DNA of 64,000 nt, taken from Mucilaginibacter pallidiroseus. GTDB lineage: Bacteria; Bacteroidota; Bacteroidia; Sphingobacteriales; Sphingobacteriaceae. Position numbers and translations under genes: made by a program. The stretch lies in the NCBI RefSeq assembly GCF_007846085.1, contig NZ_VOEJ01000001.1, forward strand, positions 1 through 64,000. Direction: 5' to 3'. The stretch's first letter is position 1, and each line of letters starts with the position of its first letter. Shown here one piece after another: positions 27,424 to 37,627 of the stretch. The notes beneath the pieces are model-generated. The model had not been told where the DNA came from. It saw nothing but the letters and a program-made list of their open reading frames with translations, and searched no databases.

Positions 27424-27609
27424 ATGAAGCATAAAAGGAAAATTGGAGACGGCTCTGAAGTTCTTAACGGTCCATTAGTAAGTGAATCGATGGAGCAAGG
27501 ATTTACACAGGAAGAACAACGTGCAAAGCAGGACAAAATTAAGGCTCAACTAGCAAAGAACCATCCACTTCAATTGCCAGATAAAAATCGTATTAATGAC
27601 AAACGATAG
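27424..27609 (+). CDS. Small hydrophilic protein
   Basis: 61 residues, charged and without hydrophobic segments (MKHKRKIGDGSEVLNGP at the start; QEEQRAKQDKIKAQLAKN in the middle). Similar in type to 19695 and 22424. It overlaps the next gene by 14 nt, suggesting translational coupling. Function unknown. Confidence 0.5.
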   Translation: MKHKRKIGDGSEVLNGPLVSESMEQGFTQEEQRAKQDKIKAQLAKNHPLQLPDKNRINDKR

Positions 27610-27877
27610 ATGTGATTTCCAGCTTGCGCAGGCTATCTCCACATGCCTCGAAAAGCAGCTCGAAGGGCAGGGAAGAATAAGTTGCCTGCAGGGAAAAGTA
27701 TTCCTTACTTTAAGGCAATCATGCGTCGACTCAACGCTGGGCTCTTTACTGCAGCAGATATATTACTCTATAGATAAGCATTACCCATCAAGGCATGAAG
27801 ATGTTTTGTTATTGATTAAAGATGATACCCAGCAGTTTGATTTGGAAGTTAAAATCTGGAATACAGAAGAGATCTGA
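27596..27877 (+). CDS. Hypothetical protein, 93 residues
   Basis: Starts MTNDRCDFQLAQAISTC and contains alternating strands and helices, ending DDTQQFDLEVKIWNTEEI. Three cysteines. No family recognised. Co-transcribed with the small hydrophilic gene upstream (14-nt overlap in another frame). Confidence 0.5.
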   Translation: MTNDRCDFQLAQAISTCLEKQLEGQGRISCLQGKVFLTLRQSCVDSTLGSLLQQIYYSIDKHYPSRHEDVLLLIKDDTQQFDLEVKIWNTEEI

Positions 27878-28200
27878 TAATGTTTTGTCTTCTTAAAACC
27901 TTTATGTTTAAATGATGTTATAAAATTGCATCAACCTAAATCATTACGTATGCTTTCTAAAAAAATTCCAAAAGTTTACGCCGAATAGAAATTGCGGCAC
28001 CAGTTGTTGAGGTACTGTTTCAATATGCTCGTTTATTGATCAGCACATGTACTCAACAGAAATTACCTCAACGTTTACTAAATTAATGAAGCTCGTTGCC
28101 GTTTTATTTCATAGCTGTGCTTGAATGGCTCAGGCATCTTAGCTGAATTAAGTAAATTAATGCTGAGTTTTTATTTAATGTTTAGTAACTCAAGAAAACT
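27878..28200. other. Intergenic region before the LuxR-type regulator
   Basis: 323 bp without a credible frame. It should contain the promoter of the 28201 response regulator. No hairpin or repeat of note. Confidence 0.45.
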
Positions 28201-28848
28201 ATGATCCGGGTATTATTAGCAGACGACCATCAATTAGTGCGCCGGGGCCTTCGGCAGGTTTTAGCCCAGGAAACTGATCTGAAAGTTACAGGCGAAGGGG
28301 CCAACGGGCAGGAGATTATCGAGTTATTGGACAGTGGGGTAGAAGCTGATGTATTACTTAGCGACCTTAATATGCCCGTAATGAACGGGCTGGAACTGGC
28401 CAAAGTTGTGCAGGATAAATATCCGGAAATTGAAGTGATTTTATTGACTATACAGGAAGAGGATAGTTATATTCAGCAAGCGTTCCAAGCCGGCATAAAA
28501 AGTTACATTTTTAAAACTGCACACGAGGATGAACTTGTATTTGCCATAAGGCAGGTGGCCCGTCACCAGCCCTACTTATGTGCAGGACTATCTAGCAACG
28601 TTATACAGCGCATTGCTACATCCCCCAATGTGCAAAGTGTTACCGCCGAAGAAATCGACTTTTCGGAGCGCGAGATTGAAGTTTTGCGCCTGATTGCTGC
28701 CGGCTTCACCAACGAAGAAGTGGCCGATAAACTATTTACCAGCAAACGCACCGTAGAAGGCTACCGGCAATCAATGATTGATAAAACCGGCAGCCGTAAT
28801 TCGCTTGCATTGATATCATTCGCCATGCGGAATGGATTGCTCGCCTGA
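28201..28848 (+). CDS. NarL/FixJ-family response regulator
   Basis: 215 residues. Receiver domain: LLADDHQLVRRG (acidic pair), phospho-acceptor Asp in VLLSDLNMPVMNG (about residue 58), LTIQ and the Lys in SYIFKTA. C-terminal LuxR helix-turn-helix: FSEREIEVLRLIAAGFTNEE and KRTVEGYRQSMIDKTG. This type normally pairs with a HisKA_3 kinase. The only kinase of that type nearby is the very large PAS/GAF kinase at 29800-34215, about 1 kb away on the opposite strand, so I infer they are cognate. Confidence 0.93.
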   Translation: MIRVLLADDHQLVRRGLRQVLAQETDLKVTGEGANGQEIIELLDSGVEADVLLSDLNMPVMNGLELAKVVQDKYPEIEVILLTIQEEDSYIQQAFQAGIKSYIFKTAHEDELVFAIRQVARHQPYLCAGLSSNVIQRIATSPNVQSVTAEEIDFSEREIEVLRLIAAGFTNEEVADKLFTSKRTVEGYRQSMIDKTGSRNSLALISFAMRNGLLA

Positions 28849-28859
28849 TAGCAACTTTG

Positions 28860-29183
28860 TTATTTTATAACGCTTAGTTTTGTTATCAGCACCTCTGTTT
28901 TGTAGTGCTTTACAAGTTGCTCATCGGTAAAAGTTGTGGTTTTTAGTTTGCCTTCAATGTGCACCAGTTGTCCTAATTCTAGGGCCAACGGCACTTTCTG
29001 TTCGGGCATCTTAATTACATGCTCTTCTGTATGCTCAACAGACACTCCCCGTTGTTGATGCGGTTCGCGCGTTGTTAATGTAAAACATATTTTAGCCCCA
29101 TCCTGCACGCTCTTGTGTAAACGTGGCTGCCTGCTTATTACACCTAACAAAAATACTTTGTTGATTCCTCCCTGGCTGTTCAT
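28860..29183 (-). CDS. Single-stranded DNA-binding protein, short
   Basis: 107 residues with an OB fold: NKVFLLGVISRQPRLHKSVQ, ICFTLTTREPHQ, LALELGQLVHIEGKLKTTTF. It resembles Ssb but lacks the Gly/Pro-rich linker and acidic C-terminal tip used to recruit partners, so it is probably an accessory rather than the essential SSB. It is convergent with the response regulator gene (11 nt between stops). Confidence 0.8.
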   Translation of the reverse strand: MNSQGGINKVFLLGVISRQPRLHKSVQDGAKICFTLTTREPHQQRGVSVEHTEEHVIKMPEQKVPLALELGQLVHIEGKLKTTTFTDEQLVKHYKTEVLITKLSVIK

Positions 29184-29369
29184 AATACAGATATATGCAA
29201 ACTTAGGCCATGAGACTTTTACGCAAGTTGTTTCATTACTTAAATTAGTTGCGACAACTACGTAAGTTGATGCCGGCGCGTTTGCAATAAGTCACCAGTT
29301 GCAAGCCAAAAATTCTGTAATGCACTACTATTGCCCTTTACCACATTAATTTACCCGTGCTAAAGGTGC

Positions 29370-29645
29370 TTAGTTGAGTTTTGATCGAGCTGCCTTAGTA
29401 GTAACGGTATTCGATTTTATATATGAACCGATTTTACGAAAAATTATTTCTTTCAGTTCGCTACATATAGGCATATCGCTAATAAGGCGGCAGGCGTTAT
29501 TTTGCAGTATCAGCCAAAGCCTGATGTGGCCAATTAAAACCTTAGCGGTTATAATATCTGCATAACTGCGGCTCTCCACCGTAACGTTGTAACACTTGCC
29601 ATAATAGCTAAAGCGTATGTGTTTTTTTGAAGCATCACTCATCAT
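29370..29645 (-). CDS. Small hypothetical protein
   Basis: 91 residues with strands IRFSYYGKCYNVTVESRSY and LWLILQNNACRLIS and a helix ELKEIIFRKIGSYIKS. The arrangement recalls the 18030 and 17741 proteins, perhaps one loose family of small regulators. Function unknown. Confidence 0.5.
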   Translation of the reverse strand: MMSDASKKHIRFSYYGKCYNVTVESRSYADIITAKVLIGHIRLWLILQNNACRLISDMPICSELKEIIFRKIGSYIKSNTVTTKAARSKLN

Positions 29646-29799
29646 AATCTCTTCCCCTTATATCGCAAATGTAGGTCAGCGAAAATACACCGGGTAAAGG
29701 CAAATACTAAATTTATAACGCGTTAATACGTAACATGAGTTGATAGCGGCCCATAAAATACTAGTGGTACAAGCTTCTATGCATTGCCATTACTTTATC

Positions 29800-32700
29800 T
29801 TAATTCTCTACTTGCGATTTATACGGAAGAACGATTTTTACATCTGTTCCCTGTGCCGGGCCCGAGATAATTTCTACGTTGCCGTTTAGCAAGTCGACCT
29901 TACTTTTTATAGACGCTAAGCCAATGCCACCCTTGCCGTGTTTAGTTTTATCGATACCCTCGCCGTTATCATATACGCGCAGGTAAACGTTTTTATCATC
30001 AGCGTTTACTTCAACCAGTGCCGCTGTGGCTTTGGCGTGTTTTACAATGTTGGTCATCAGCTCCTGCAAGGTCCTAAATATGGCTAGCTGCATATATTTA
30101 TCCAGTTTAATGCCATTTAAATTAACAATGCAGTTAAATTTTGTGCCGTCGCGCATCAGGCTGCATATATCCTTAATGGCAGCCTCCAGGCCAAACTCAT
30201 TAAGAACGGTAGGCATAAGTTCATGCGAAATCTTACGGGTATCGCGTATCGCGTCTGATAGGAGTTCGCTGGTGTAGCGCCGGGCTTCGTTGAAATCGGC
30301 TTCATTCTCTTTGGCCAGTTTTATACTTAGCTGCGAAAGGCTCATTTTTATACCATAAAGTAATTGCCCCAGGCCATTATGTAAGCTTTCCGAGATTCGG
30401 CGGCGTTCTTCCTCCTGTGTTCTCAACGTTACTTGGAATATCTCCAATTGCTGCTCAACCTCCATATGCTTTATCTTCTCTTCAGCAGCTTTCGTAGCCG
30501 ATATGTCAAGGTCTACTCCCAATACTCTCTCAATTTTTCCGTCACCACCCTTTACAATAGCACCTTTGATATTCAGCACTTTGGTTTTACCGGATATATT
30601 TAATTCCAGTGTTTCCTCAAAATCGGTATCGCCATTTCGTATATGTTCTACAACACTTTCCGCCGCCATGCGGCCGTTTTCTGTTGTATATTTAAGATAG
30701 ATCTCCGGCGCGATCTCCAGCGCGATCTCAAGATCAAACAGATGGTACATACCGTCAGACCATGTAAATTTGCCGGTTAGCGGTTCATAGTCCCAACTGC
30801 CCATAGAAGCTATGGCTTCCGATTGATGTAACAGAACGTAATTCTTGAACCGTTCCTCTTCAGCTTGCTTTCTGGCGCTGATATCCATGTTGGTTGCTAC
30901 TACACCATCGTTCAACTTAACAAACATGCAACTAAACCACTTTTGAAAGCCGTCGTGCGGGTAAAAATATTCTGTACTTTGCGGTTCGCCGGTTTCTATG
31001 GCCTTAATAATCATCCCGAATAAACCGGTTTCTTTAATGCCGGGATATTCTGTAGCGTACAATTTACCAACCAGATCATTTCGCCCAGTTTCCTTTTCAA
31101 GCTCCTGGTTAACTGCTTTTATCCTCAAGTCCGTCAGTACACCGTTGCTGTCACGTACCGCTTCCAGTATTGACATTTGCACCAGTGTAGTGTCTAAAAA
31201 TAATTGGAGCTGATCGCGGTTAGCCAGTAATTCTGCAGTACGATCTCGCACCTGTTGCTCTAATTTAAGCAAGTAGGTAGATTGTACCTGTTTTAATTCC
31301 GTTTCGGCCTGTGCACGAACGATGGCGTTCCAGGTACGTTCGGCAACCTCTTTTAACAATTCAATCTCCTCCGGTGTCCACTCGCGCGGAATGGTGTCTG
31401 CAACAAGCAAAACCGCAAGTAATCTGTCGTCTTTTACCAGCGGAACACCCAATGCCGAGCGCATGCCTAACGATGCATAATGATCAGTAACCGGCTGGTT
31501 GAATAAACCGGATACAGCGATATCCGGCGCTTTTAATATATTTCCTGCACGTACATGGTCAAGAAACTCGGGAACCACAGAAAGATCATGAACGCCCACC
31601 ATTGATGGCAAGCCGTCCCTCACGTCATCAATAAGCACTTTCGAAACTTTTTGAGTTTCGTCAAATTCGTTGTAGTAACACCATCCGGCTTTGAGCCTTT
31701 CGCGCAATAGCCGTGCGGCCGTGCGCTGTATCTTAACAGGGTCAGACACTGTGCGGATCGCGTCAGAAAGTTGCAACAGAAATGTCTGTCGCCGCTCGTT
31801 AGCCAGCGCTTGCTGTTCCGCCAGTTTACGGTCATGTATGTCTGTAGCGGCACCGTACATCTTTATCACTTTTCCGTTGTCATCGGTTACTGGCGACGCG
31901 CTAACTACAAACCATCTGTATTGGCCATCGTATCTTCTTATTCTATGCTCTTGATGCAGATACTTTCCGGCCGTAACAGCCTCGGCGTAGCGCTGAGCAG
32001 AGCCCTGCCGGTCGTCGGGATGAATAGTGTTTATCCAACCCGAGCCTATGGCCTCTTCAAATTTTTGCCCTGTGTATGCAAGCCAACTATAGTTACACCA
32101 GTTTGTTGAACCATTAGGTTCGCTATCCCAAAGCAGGTCAGGTATAAGGTTGGCAATAGATTGGAAACGTTGCTCAGAATACCGGATCATTTCATCGGCC
32201 TTTGCTTTTTCAATAGCCGCCCAGGTTCGCTCTGTAATTTCTTCCAAAAGAAATATATGGCTTTGTAGCCATACACGTGGCTTTGATGATACGGCTACAA
32301 TGCACCATAGCGGGATGTTCTTATGCTTTCGTAATGTAGCAGCAACCAATGCGTTAAAACCAAATGCACCAATATTAATTTTATCATTGTCGGAAAGGCC
32401 TGGCTCGTGCTGAAGGTCATTTATAACAAGCGTGCTGTCAAAAATTACTTTAAGCGCATCTGGGAAATCTGACAATCTTATTTTGTCGGGCATTGGTGGG
32501 ATAGTTTCATTTCCTGTTTGAAATAAAACATCTGCCTTGTCATCATCTAAATTGTATAACGCAATGTAGCAGCGGTCAAGTTTCAGGAAATCTGCAATCA
32601 TTCGAAGCGACTGGTTAGCTATAGCATCTTCACTTGTTTCAACCCGCAAAGCGTCAGAGAACTCAAGTAAAAATTGCTGTTGCATTTCCTGCTGTTTTCG

Positions 32701-34215
32701 GTCAGTGGTGTCATTAAAAACAGCAACTATCACATTACTACCGGGCGCTCCTACCGCAGAGTAGTGTACATCATACCATCGATCAAGGTTAATTACATAG
32801 TCTTCTTTTCTAAATGGGTTCCCGGTATCGGCAACCAATTGCATCTGTTCAAGGAGTGAACTTTCCAACCGTGGCATCAATTCACTGCCTCTAACGCCTA
32901 CGGCCTCCTGCCACCCCGTAAAGCGTTTAAAGGCTTCATTTACTTCTCTGTAAATCAAATCAACAACTAGGCCATCGTTGTTGCGAACCAGTTCCATTAG
33001 TGCGAAGCCTTCGTCAATAGCATTAAACAGCGTTCGGTATTTATCTTCCGCGTGTTGGGCAATATCATCCTTTAATCTGAGAATTTCGTCCTGCGCTTGC
33101 TTCCGTTCGGTAATATTGATGGCGGTTGCAACCAGCCCGTCGCCAAGCTTGGCTGCCATTAAGTGAAACCAATGGTTACGGCCCCTTAAGGAAACTTCAA
33201 CTTCGGTATCAAGGTTGTTGCCGCTTTCCACTACGTTGCAATACTTTTCAAAAACAACGGTGTCTTTTATCCCCGGGTAGGCGTCGGAGTAGCGTTGACC
33301 GGTCCGGTCTTCGAGCGAATATTCCCGTGCTTTCTGATTTTCCAATTGAAATTCGAAATCGATAATCTTATTGTTATGATCCCGAACGGCTTTATGGTAA
33401 GCTATTGGATTGATGGTCACATTAAAAACGGTTTGTACTAATTCTTTACTTTCTACCAGTTGCTGATCTGTCCTTTTTCGTTCACTTATATCAAAGTAGG
33501 TGACCAATATACCGTCGGCGAATTTCAGCGCGAACACCTGGGCCCATACCGGATAGCCATAAGGGTCGATATTAACTTCTCCCTTAAAACCCTCGCCGGT
33601 TTCAGCGACTGTAACATATTTTTTAAAGAGATCTGAATCTTTAACTTCCGGGAATTCTTCAATCATTCTTTTCCCTAAAAGCGAGTCGCGACTTACAGAT
33701 TTTAGCGTCGGATCATTTGCATACTCATATTCAAAATCTATTATATCACCTTTTTTGTCTTGAATAGGTTTAAGCAGCATTATACTGCTTTCAGTATTAT
33801 TCAGCACTGATTCTAACAAAGCCTGTTTCTCAAGGATGTTTTGCTCGGCCCTTTTCAATTGTGTAATATCCTTAGTGGTAGTTGTTAGCCAATCGCCCTG
33901 TTTCACTGCCGATTGCAGGAACCAGCCATCAAATTGCTCGTGTACATAGTGGCGTACAGATTGGTTGGGTTGGCCTGTTTCTACCACCATTTTGAAGGTG
34001 TCAAAAATGCCTTCCTTTATAACACCGGGGTTTAAGGTAAGTAAGCTTTTGCCGATAACGTCGCCATAAAATTTTTCTGACGCATTATTATTTAAAATCC
34101 AAACAAAGTCTGTTATCTCTCCCTTATCATCTCTTACCGTCCGAAACACCTGGATCATATCCAGGGAGCTGTCAATCGTATTTCTGAGCAGCTCGTTGTT
34201 TTCGTTTGGTTCCAT
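29800..34215 (-). CDS. Large soluble PAS/GAF sensor histidine kinase (HisKA_3)
   Basis: About 1471 residues from the ATG at 34215; a TTG 30 nt upstream is also open. No transmembrane segment, so cytosolic. Domain order by eye: PAS x4 (roughly 1-515), GAF (520-680), PAS (690-810), GAF (815-975), coiled coil, PAS x2 (1005-1260), HisKA_3 with EEERRRISESLHNGLGQLLY (phospho-His in SLHNG), HATPase with ELMTNIVKHAKA, VYDNGEGID and GGIGLASIKSKV. Most PAS units end in the DIT(E/Q)RK-type linker, so repeated duplication is evident. Probably signals to the LuxR-type regulator at 28201. Ligands of the individual sensors cannot be read. Confidence 0.92.
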   Translation of the reverse strand: MEPNENNELLRNTIDSSLDMIQVFRTVRDDKGEITDFVWILNNNASEKFYGDVIGKSLLTLNPGVIKEGIFDTFKMVVETGQPNQSVRHYVHEQFDGWFLQSAVKQGDWLTTTTKDITQLKRAEQNILEKQALLESVLNNTESSIMLLKPIQDKKGDIIDFEYEYANDPTLKSVSRDSLLGKRMIEEFPEVKDSDLFKKYVTVAETGEGFKGEVNIDPYGYPVWAQVFALKFADGILVTYFDISERKRTDQQLVESKELVQTVFNVTINPIAYHKAVRDHNNKIIDFEFQLENQKAREYSLEDRTGQRYSDAYPGIKDTVVFEKYCNVVESGNNLDTEVEVSLRGRNHWFHLMAAKLGDGLVATAINITERKQAQDEILRLKDDIAQHAEDKYRTLFNAIDEGFALMELVRNNDGLVVDLIYREVNEAFKRFTGWQEAVGVRGSELMPRLESSLLEQMQLVADTGNPFRKEDYVINLDRWYDVHYSAVGAPGSNVIVAVFNDTTDRKQQEMQQQFLLEFSDALRVETSEDAIANQSLRMIADFLKLDRCYIALYNLDDDKADVLFQTGNETIPPMPDKIRLSDFPDALKVIFDSTLVINDLQHEPGLSDNDKINIGAFGFNALVAATLRKHKNIPLWCIVAVSSKPRVWLQSHIFLLEEITERTWAAIEKAKADEMIRYSEQRFQSIANLIPDLLWDSEPNGSTNWCNYSWLAYTGQKFEEAIGSGWINTIHPDDRQGSAQRYAEAVTAGKYLHQEHRIRRYDGQYRWFVVSASPVTDDNGKVIKMYGAATDIHDRKLAEQQALANERRQTFLLQLSDAIRTVSDPVKIQRTAARLLRERLKAGWCYYNEFDETQKVSKVLIDDVRDGLPSMVGVHDLSVVPEFLDHVRAGNILKAPDIAVSGLFNQPVTDHYASLGMRSALGVPLVKDDRLLAVLLVADTIPREWTPEEIELLKEVAERTWNAIVRAQAETELKQVQSTYLLKLEQQVRDRTAELLANRDQLQLFLDTTLVQMSILEAVRDSNGVLTDLRIKAVNQELEKETGRNDLVGKLYATEYPGIKETGLFGMIIKAIETGEPQSTEYFYPHDGFQKWFSCMFVKLNDGVVATNMDISARKQAEEERFKNYVLLHQSEAIASMGSWDYEPLTGKFTWSDGMYHLFDLEIALEIAPEIYLKYTTENGRMAAESVVEHIRNGDTDFEETLELNISGKTKVLNIKGAIVKGGDGKIERVLGVDLDISATKAAEEKIKHMEVEQQLEIFQVTLRTQEEERRRISESLHNGLGQLLYGIKMSLSQLSIKLAKENEADFNEARRYTSELLSDAIRDTRKISHELMPTVLNEFGLEAAIKDICSLMRDGTKFNCIVNLNGIKLDKYMQLAIFRTLQELMTNIVKHAKATAALVEVNADDKNVYLRVYDNGEGIDKTKHGKGGIGLASIKSKVDLLNGNVEIISGPAQGTDVKIVLPYKSQVEN

Positions 34216-34475
34216 CGTGTCTGGCTTTAGGTATAGCGCAACCAAGATAACAGATTACAACAACAAGTTGTTAGCAAGGCTACTGCTCAATTTAGTATAC
34301 GTATTGCTTTACTTACATGAATTGATTTTTAGTTGCCTGGGCTAAAGTTTGCTATTCGTTAGTTAAATTGTTGACAATGAGCGCAATTTAACGTAAAAAA
34401 ACATTGTTGAATGCGTAAATAACCCAGCTCGAGAAATTCTTATCAAATAGCTTTATTCCCAGAAAGGGAAGGGGT

Positions 34476-35882
34476 ATGGGAAGAAGATCTTTACAAATGC
34501 AAATTATTCAACATCCAATAGCAGTTTATGTATTGCCGGTATTACTGGCCGTATTAGCTACGTATATCAAGCTAATTTGTTTTAAACAAACAAATTACAG
34601 CATACCATTCCTGTTGTACTTTTTAGTATTATTTGCTTCGGGGTTTGCTACAGGTGTAAGGGGTATTACAGCTGCCCTGGTAGCAATAGCTGTATGCACG
34701 TTTAGTTGGCTTATGCCGGTAACAAATACGGTGGGCCGATACACCATTGCCGAATTGGTGCTGTTTTTTAGTGAGGGCGTGGCCCTTATTCTATTGTTTT
34801 GGTGGAATGGCCGCTGGATGCGTAAGCTTGACGAAAGCGAACAAAAATACCGGCGCATTATTGACCAGGGCGCCGAAGCTTTGCTCATGTGCGATGCACA
34901 ATGCAATGTAACGCAAGCCTCGTCGGCAGCATTGCGGTTGTTTGTACGGAGCGGCCAGGAGCTTCATGATTTTTCACTTGCAGAACTTGTGCATCCCGAA
35001 GAAAGGACAGATTTTGAGTTAACCCAGCTTCGCCTGCAAAACCAGGGGCAGGGATCGGCTTTATTGCAGCAACGCATATTGTGCGGAAACGGCGAGTGGC
35101 GGTGGACAGAGTGCTGTATTAACAACTTACTGAACGACCCGATGGTACGCGGATTAATTATACAAGTTAGGGACATAACGCACCGGGTTAACCAACAACG
35201 CCATCAGGAGGATTTTGTAAACATGGCGTCGCACGAGCTTAAGTCGCCCATAACGGCCATACGTGGATTTTTGCAGATTGCAGAAAAGCGCTGGCAGGAT
35301 AATAAACGTGACGACCAGCCCATGTACCTGTCGCGCATAAAGGCGCAAACCGAAAAACTGCTGATCCTGATTGATGACATGCTTAACATGACCCGTATTA
35401 AAGCTGGGGAGTTAAGCTACCATTTCAACCCTATTGATTTAGCTGTATGTGTAAAGGACGCGGCTGTTGCGGTAAGTGCAAGTACTACCGGCCGCGAATT
35501 AATAATGGACATTCCCGAAGGACTTCCGCACGTTAACGCAGATCATGAAAGGATTGGACAAGTGGTTACCAATTTGCTTAGCAACGCATTTAAATATTCT
35601 CCGCCTCATGCTCCTGTTAATCTTTCGTTGGCAAAAGTTGATAACACGCTTGAAGTTACCGTGAGCGATCATGGCATTGGCATTCCGAAAGAAAAACTTC
35701 GCAGGGTTTTCGATCGATTCTATCGTGTAGATACCTTACCAAAAGGGCAATATGAGGGTTTGGGTTTGGGGCTATTCATTGCATCGGAAATAATACGTCA
35801 GCATAAGGGGCACATATCAGTAGAAAGTGAAGAGGGGAAAGGCGCAGTTTTTAAATTTTCGTTACCAATTATAATGCTTTAG
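34476..35882 (+). CDS. Membrane sensor histidine kinase (DUF4118-like, PAS)
   Basis: 468 residues. Four N-terminal helices (about 12-110) resemble the DUF4118 segment of KdpD-type sensors. A PAS domain follows (about 120-235), then HisKA with FVNMASHELKSPITAIRGFL (phospho-His in SHELK) and HATPase with VVTNLLSNAFKYSP, VSDHGIGIPKEK and YEGLGLGLFIASEII. No receiver is encoded next to it, although a CBS-domain protein lies 32 nt downstream on the same strand, likely in the same transcript. Signal unknown. Confidence 0.9.
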   Translation: MGRRSLQMQIIQHPIAVYVLPVLLAVLATYIKLICFKQTNYSIPFLLYFLVLFASGFATGVRGITAALVAIAVCTFSWLMPVTNTVGRYTIAELVLFFSEGVALILLFWWNGRWMRKLDESEQKYRRIIDQGAEALLMCDAQCNVTQASSAALRLFVRSGQELHDFSLAELVHPEERTDFELTQLRLQNQGQGSALLQQRILCGNGEWRWTECCINNLLNDPMVRGLIIQVRDITHRVNQQRHQEDFVNMASHELKSPITAIRGFLQIAEKRWQDNKRDDQPMYLSRIKAQTEKLLILIDDMLNMTRIKAGELSYHFNPIDLAVCVKDAAVAVSASTTGRELIMDIPEGLPHVNADHERIGQVVTNLLSNAFKYSPPHAPVNLSLAKVDNTLEVTVSDHGIGIPKEKLRRVFDRFYRVDTLPKGQYEGLGLGLFIASEIIRQHKGHISVESEEGKGAVFKFSLPIIML

Positions 35883-35914
35883 ACTCAATTTTTTACGATA
35901 GATCACCAATAGAT

Positions 35915-36334
35915 ATGGACATAGCAGCAATAATTACCAGAGACTATACAAGCGTTTCCATTTTGGAAGATACAAGGCAGGTTTTGCAGTGGCTCAAAGT
36001 AAACGAGTTTTTAGTAGTTGTAGACGAAGATTTAAAAACCGTAGGACTAATTACACCTGTTGACATGATCCGTGAAACGGGCTATCAGCTTATTGATTGT
36101 GCGTTCCATAAACCCAGCGTAAGCCCGAAAAATTCTCTAAGCGAAATTTTTAAATTGATGCAAACAGCTTCCACGCCATATCTTCCGGTTTATAACGATG
36201 TGGATTTTTTGGGCGTTATTTCAATGGAGGCTGTTACTGTAACTTTATTTAATCAGTTGGAGCAAACCAAGAACTTAAGTTTGCCTGATAAAGGCCTTCA
36301 AATCAATAATATCAATTTGGCGGTAAAAGTATAA
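35915..36334 (+). CDS. CBS-domain protein
   Basis: 139 residues forming a CBS pair: VLQWLKVNEFLVVVDEDLKTVGLIT in the first repeat, then IFKLMQTASTPYLPVYND and FLGVISMEAV in the second. CBS pairs bind adenine nucleotides in many proteins. It could modulate the upstream kinase; this is inference. The last 37 nt overlap the 3' end of the convergent EnvZ-like kinase gene. Confidence 0.8.
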   Translation: MDIAAIITRDYTSVSILEDTRQVLQWLKVNEFLVVVDEDLKTVGLITPVDMIRETGYQLIDCAFHKPSVSPKNSLSEIFKLMQTASTPYLPVYNDVDFLGVISMEAVTVTLFNQLEQTKNLSLPDKGLQINNINLAVKV

Positions 36335-37626
36335 TCAGCCGACACGAGCTGCAGTTCGCCGCCTTGGGCCGATAGTAATTGATTAGAAAGCCACAAGCCC
36401 ATGCCGTTACCGGATTGGATTGCATCTGCACGGTAAAAGGCATTCTGGAGAAAATCGGTGTTAATTTTTTCATGAGTTGTGGCATTAGTAACACAGATAA
36501 CCAATGCAGGCTTATGGGGGCATTCTTCAACCAGGCAACTTATGCTTCCTGCATCCGGACTGTACTTAATTGCATTCTCGATAACGTTTAGCAGCGTTAT
36601 CCAAATTTTATCTTTATCTGCAGATATGGTAAAGTCGCTGACGTTTTTATTAAAAGTAATTTCAGGTTTCAAATTTTTAGCTGCTAATAGCGGTTGCAAA
36701 TGGTGAAAAGCTTTAACAACAAATGCCGCAATATCAACCGGTTCTTTGTATGCCTTTAATGAGCCGTTCTTAAGTTCGCTTATCATCAGAAATTCCTGCA
36801 CAACCATTTGTAAGCGGTTAATTTCGTCTAATTGGCTGCTTAGCAAAGCTTTCAATTCCGGATCGACCCCCTTTTTTATCAGCCCGAGCTCCAGTTCGGC
36901 TTTCATGATGGCTAATGGCGTTTTTAATTCGTGTGAGGCTGAGGCAAAAAAATTCTGCTGTTGCTGAAGGGATGATTCTATCCGGATAAGCATCCTGTTT
37001 ATAGTCTCGGTTAGCTCCTGCAATTCGTCACCAGTTTCCTCAACAGGGATTAGTTCCTTTAATTGGTTAGTGTTAATTACGTTTGACGCATTAATGATTT
37101 TTTGCACAGGCCTTAGTAGTGAATAGGCCAATATATAAGAGACTAGTGCTGCAATGACTACGCTTGCCAGACTACAGGATATGAGTAGAATTAGCAGATA
37201 ATCAAGGCTTTTATTTAATTGAGTGCCGTCTGTTACCAATACCAGTTCTGCCGGGTTATCTTCGATAACGTTGGTTACAAAAGTTACACGTTGGTTTAAA
37301 GTGTCCGTTACGCCCGTTTTAACGGGCGTTGGAATTTTTCGAATTATACCCGGCGACTCGAACAGGATGTGGTGATTATTACGGGAGTGATTAAGCACCC
37401 GTATCATGGTATTATTGCCTGGCAAAGGTATAATGACAGGAGATACGTCGATCTTGCTGAGATAGCGCTCGGCTCTGTCAAGTAAGTATTTGTTGTTATC
37501 GTTTATGAGCAGGCTTTTGATCCGCTGGTAACAATATAAGTTAAAAACAAGGCTCAGGCTCACAAACACCAGGCTGAAAGCTACAGTAATCTTTAGTTTA
37601 ATGCCCGATATAAACGTTAATTTCAT
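36298..37626 (-). CDS. EnvZ/CpxA-like sensor histidine kinase
   Basis: 442 residues. First membrane helix about 10-30, a periplasmic domain of about 125 residues, second helix about 155-180, HAMP (about 180-235), HisKA with FFASASHELKTPLAIMKAEL, HATPase with LLNVIENAIKYSP and GNGMGLWLSNQLL. Starts 1 nt after its response regulator ends, so the two are translationally linked. The operon begins upstream with two related envelope proteins, which may provide the periplasmic input. Convergent 37-nt overlap with the CBS gene. Confidence 0.92.
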   Translation of the reverse strand: MKLTFISGIKLKITVAFSLVFVSLSLVFNLYCYQRIKSLLINDNNKYLLDRAERYLSKIDVSPVIIPLPGNNTMIRVLNHSRNNHHILFESPGIIRKIPTPVKTGVTDTLNQRVTFVTNVIEDNPAELVLVTDGTQLNKSLDYLLILLISCSLASVVIAALVSYILAYSLLRPVQKIINASNVINTNQLKELIPVEETGDELQELTETINRMLIRIESSLQQQQNFFASASHELKTPLAIMKAELELGLIKKGVDPELKALLSSQLDEINRLQMVVQEFLMISELKNGSLKAYKEPVDIAAFVVKAFHHLQPLLAAKNLKPEITFNKNVSDFTISADKDKIWITLLNVIENAIKYSPDAGSISCLVEECPHKPALVICVTNATTHEKINTDFLQNAFYRADAIQSGNGMGLWLSNQLLSAQGGELQLVSADYTFTAKLILLI

Positions 37627-37627
37627 A

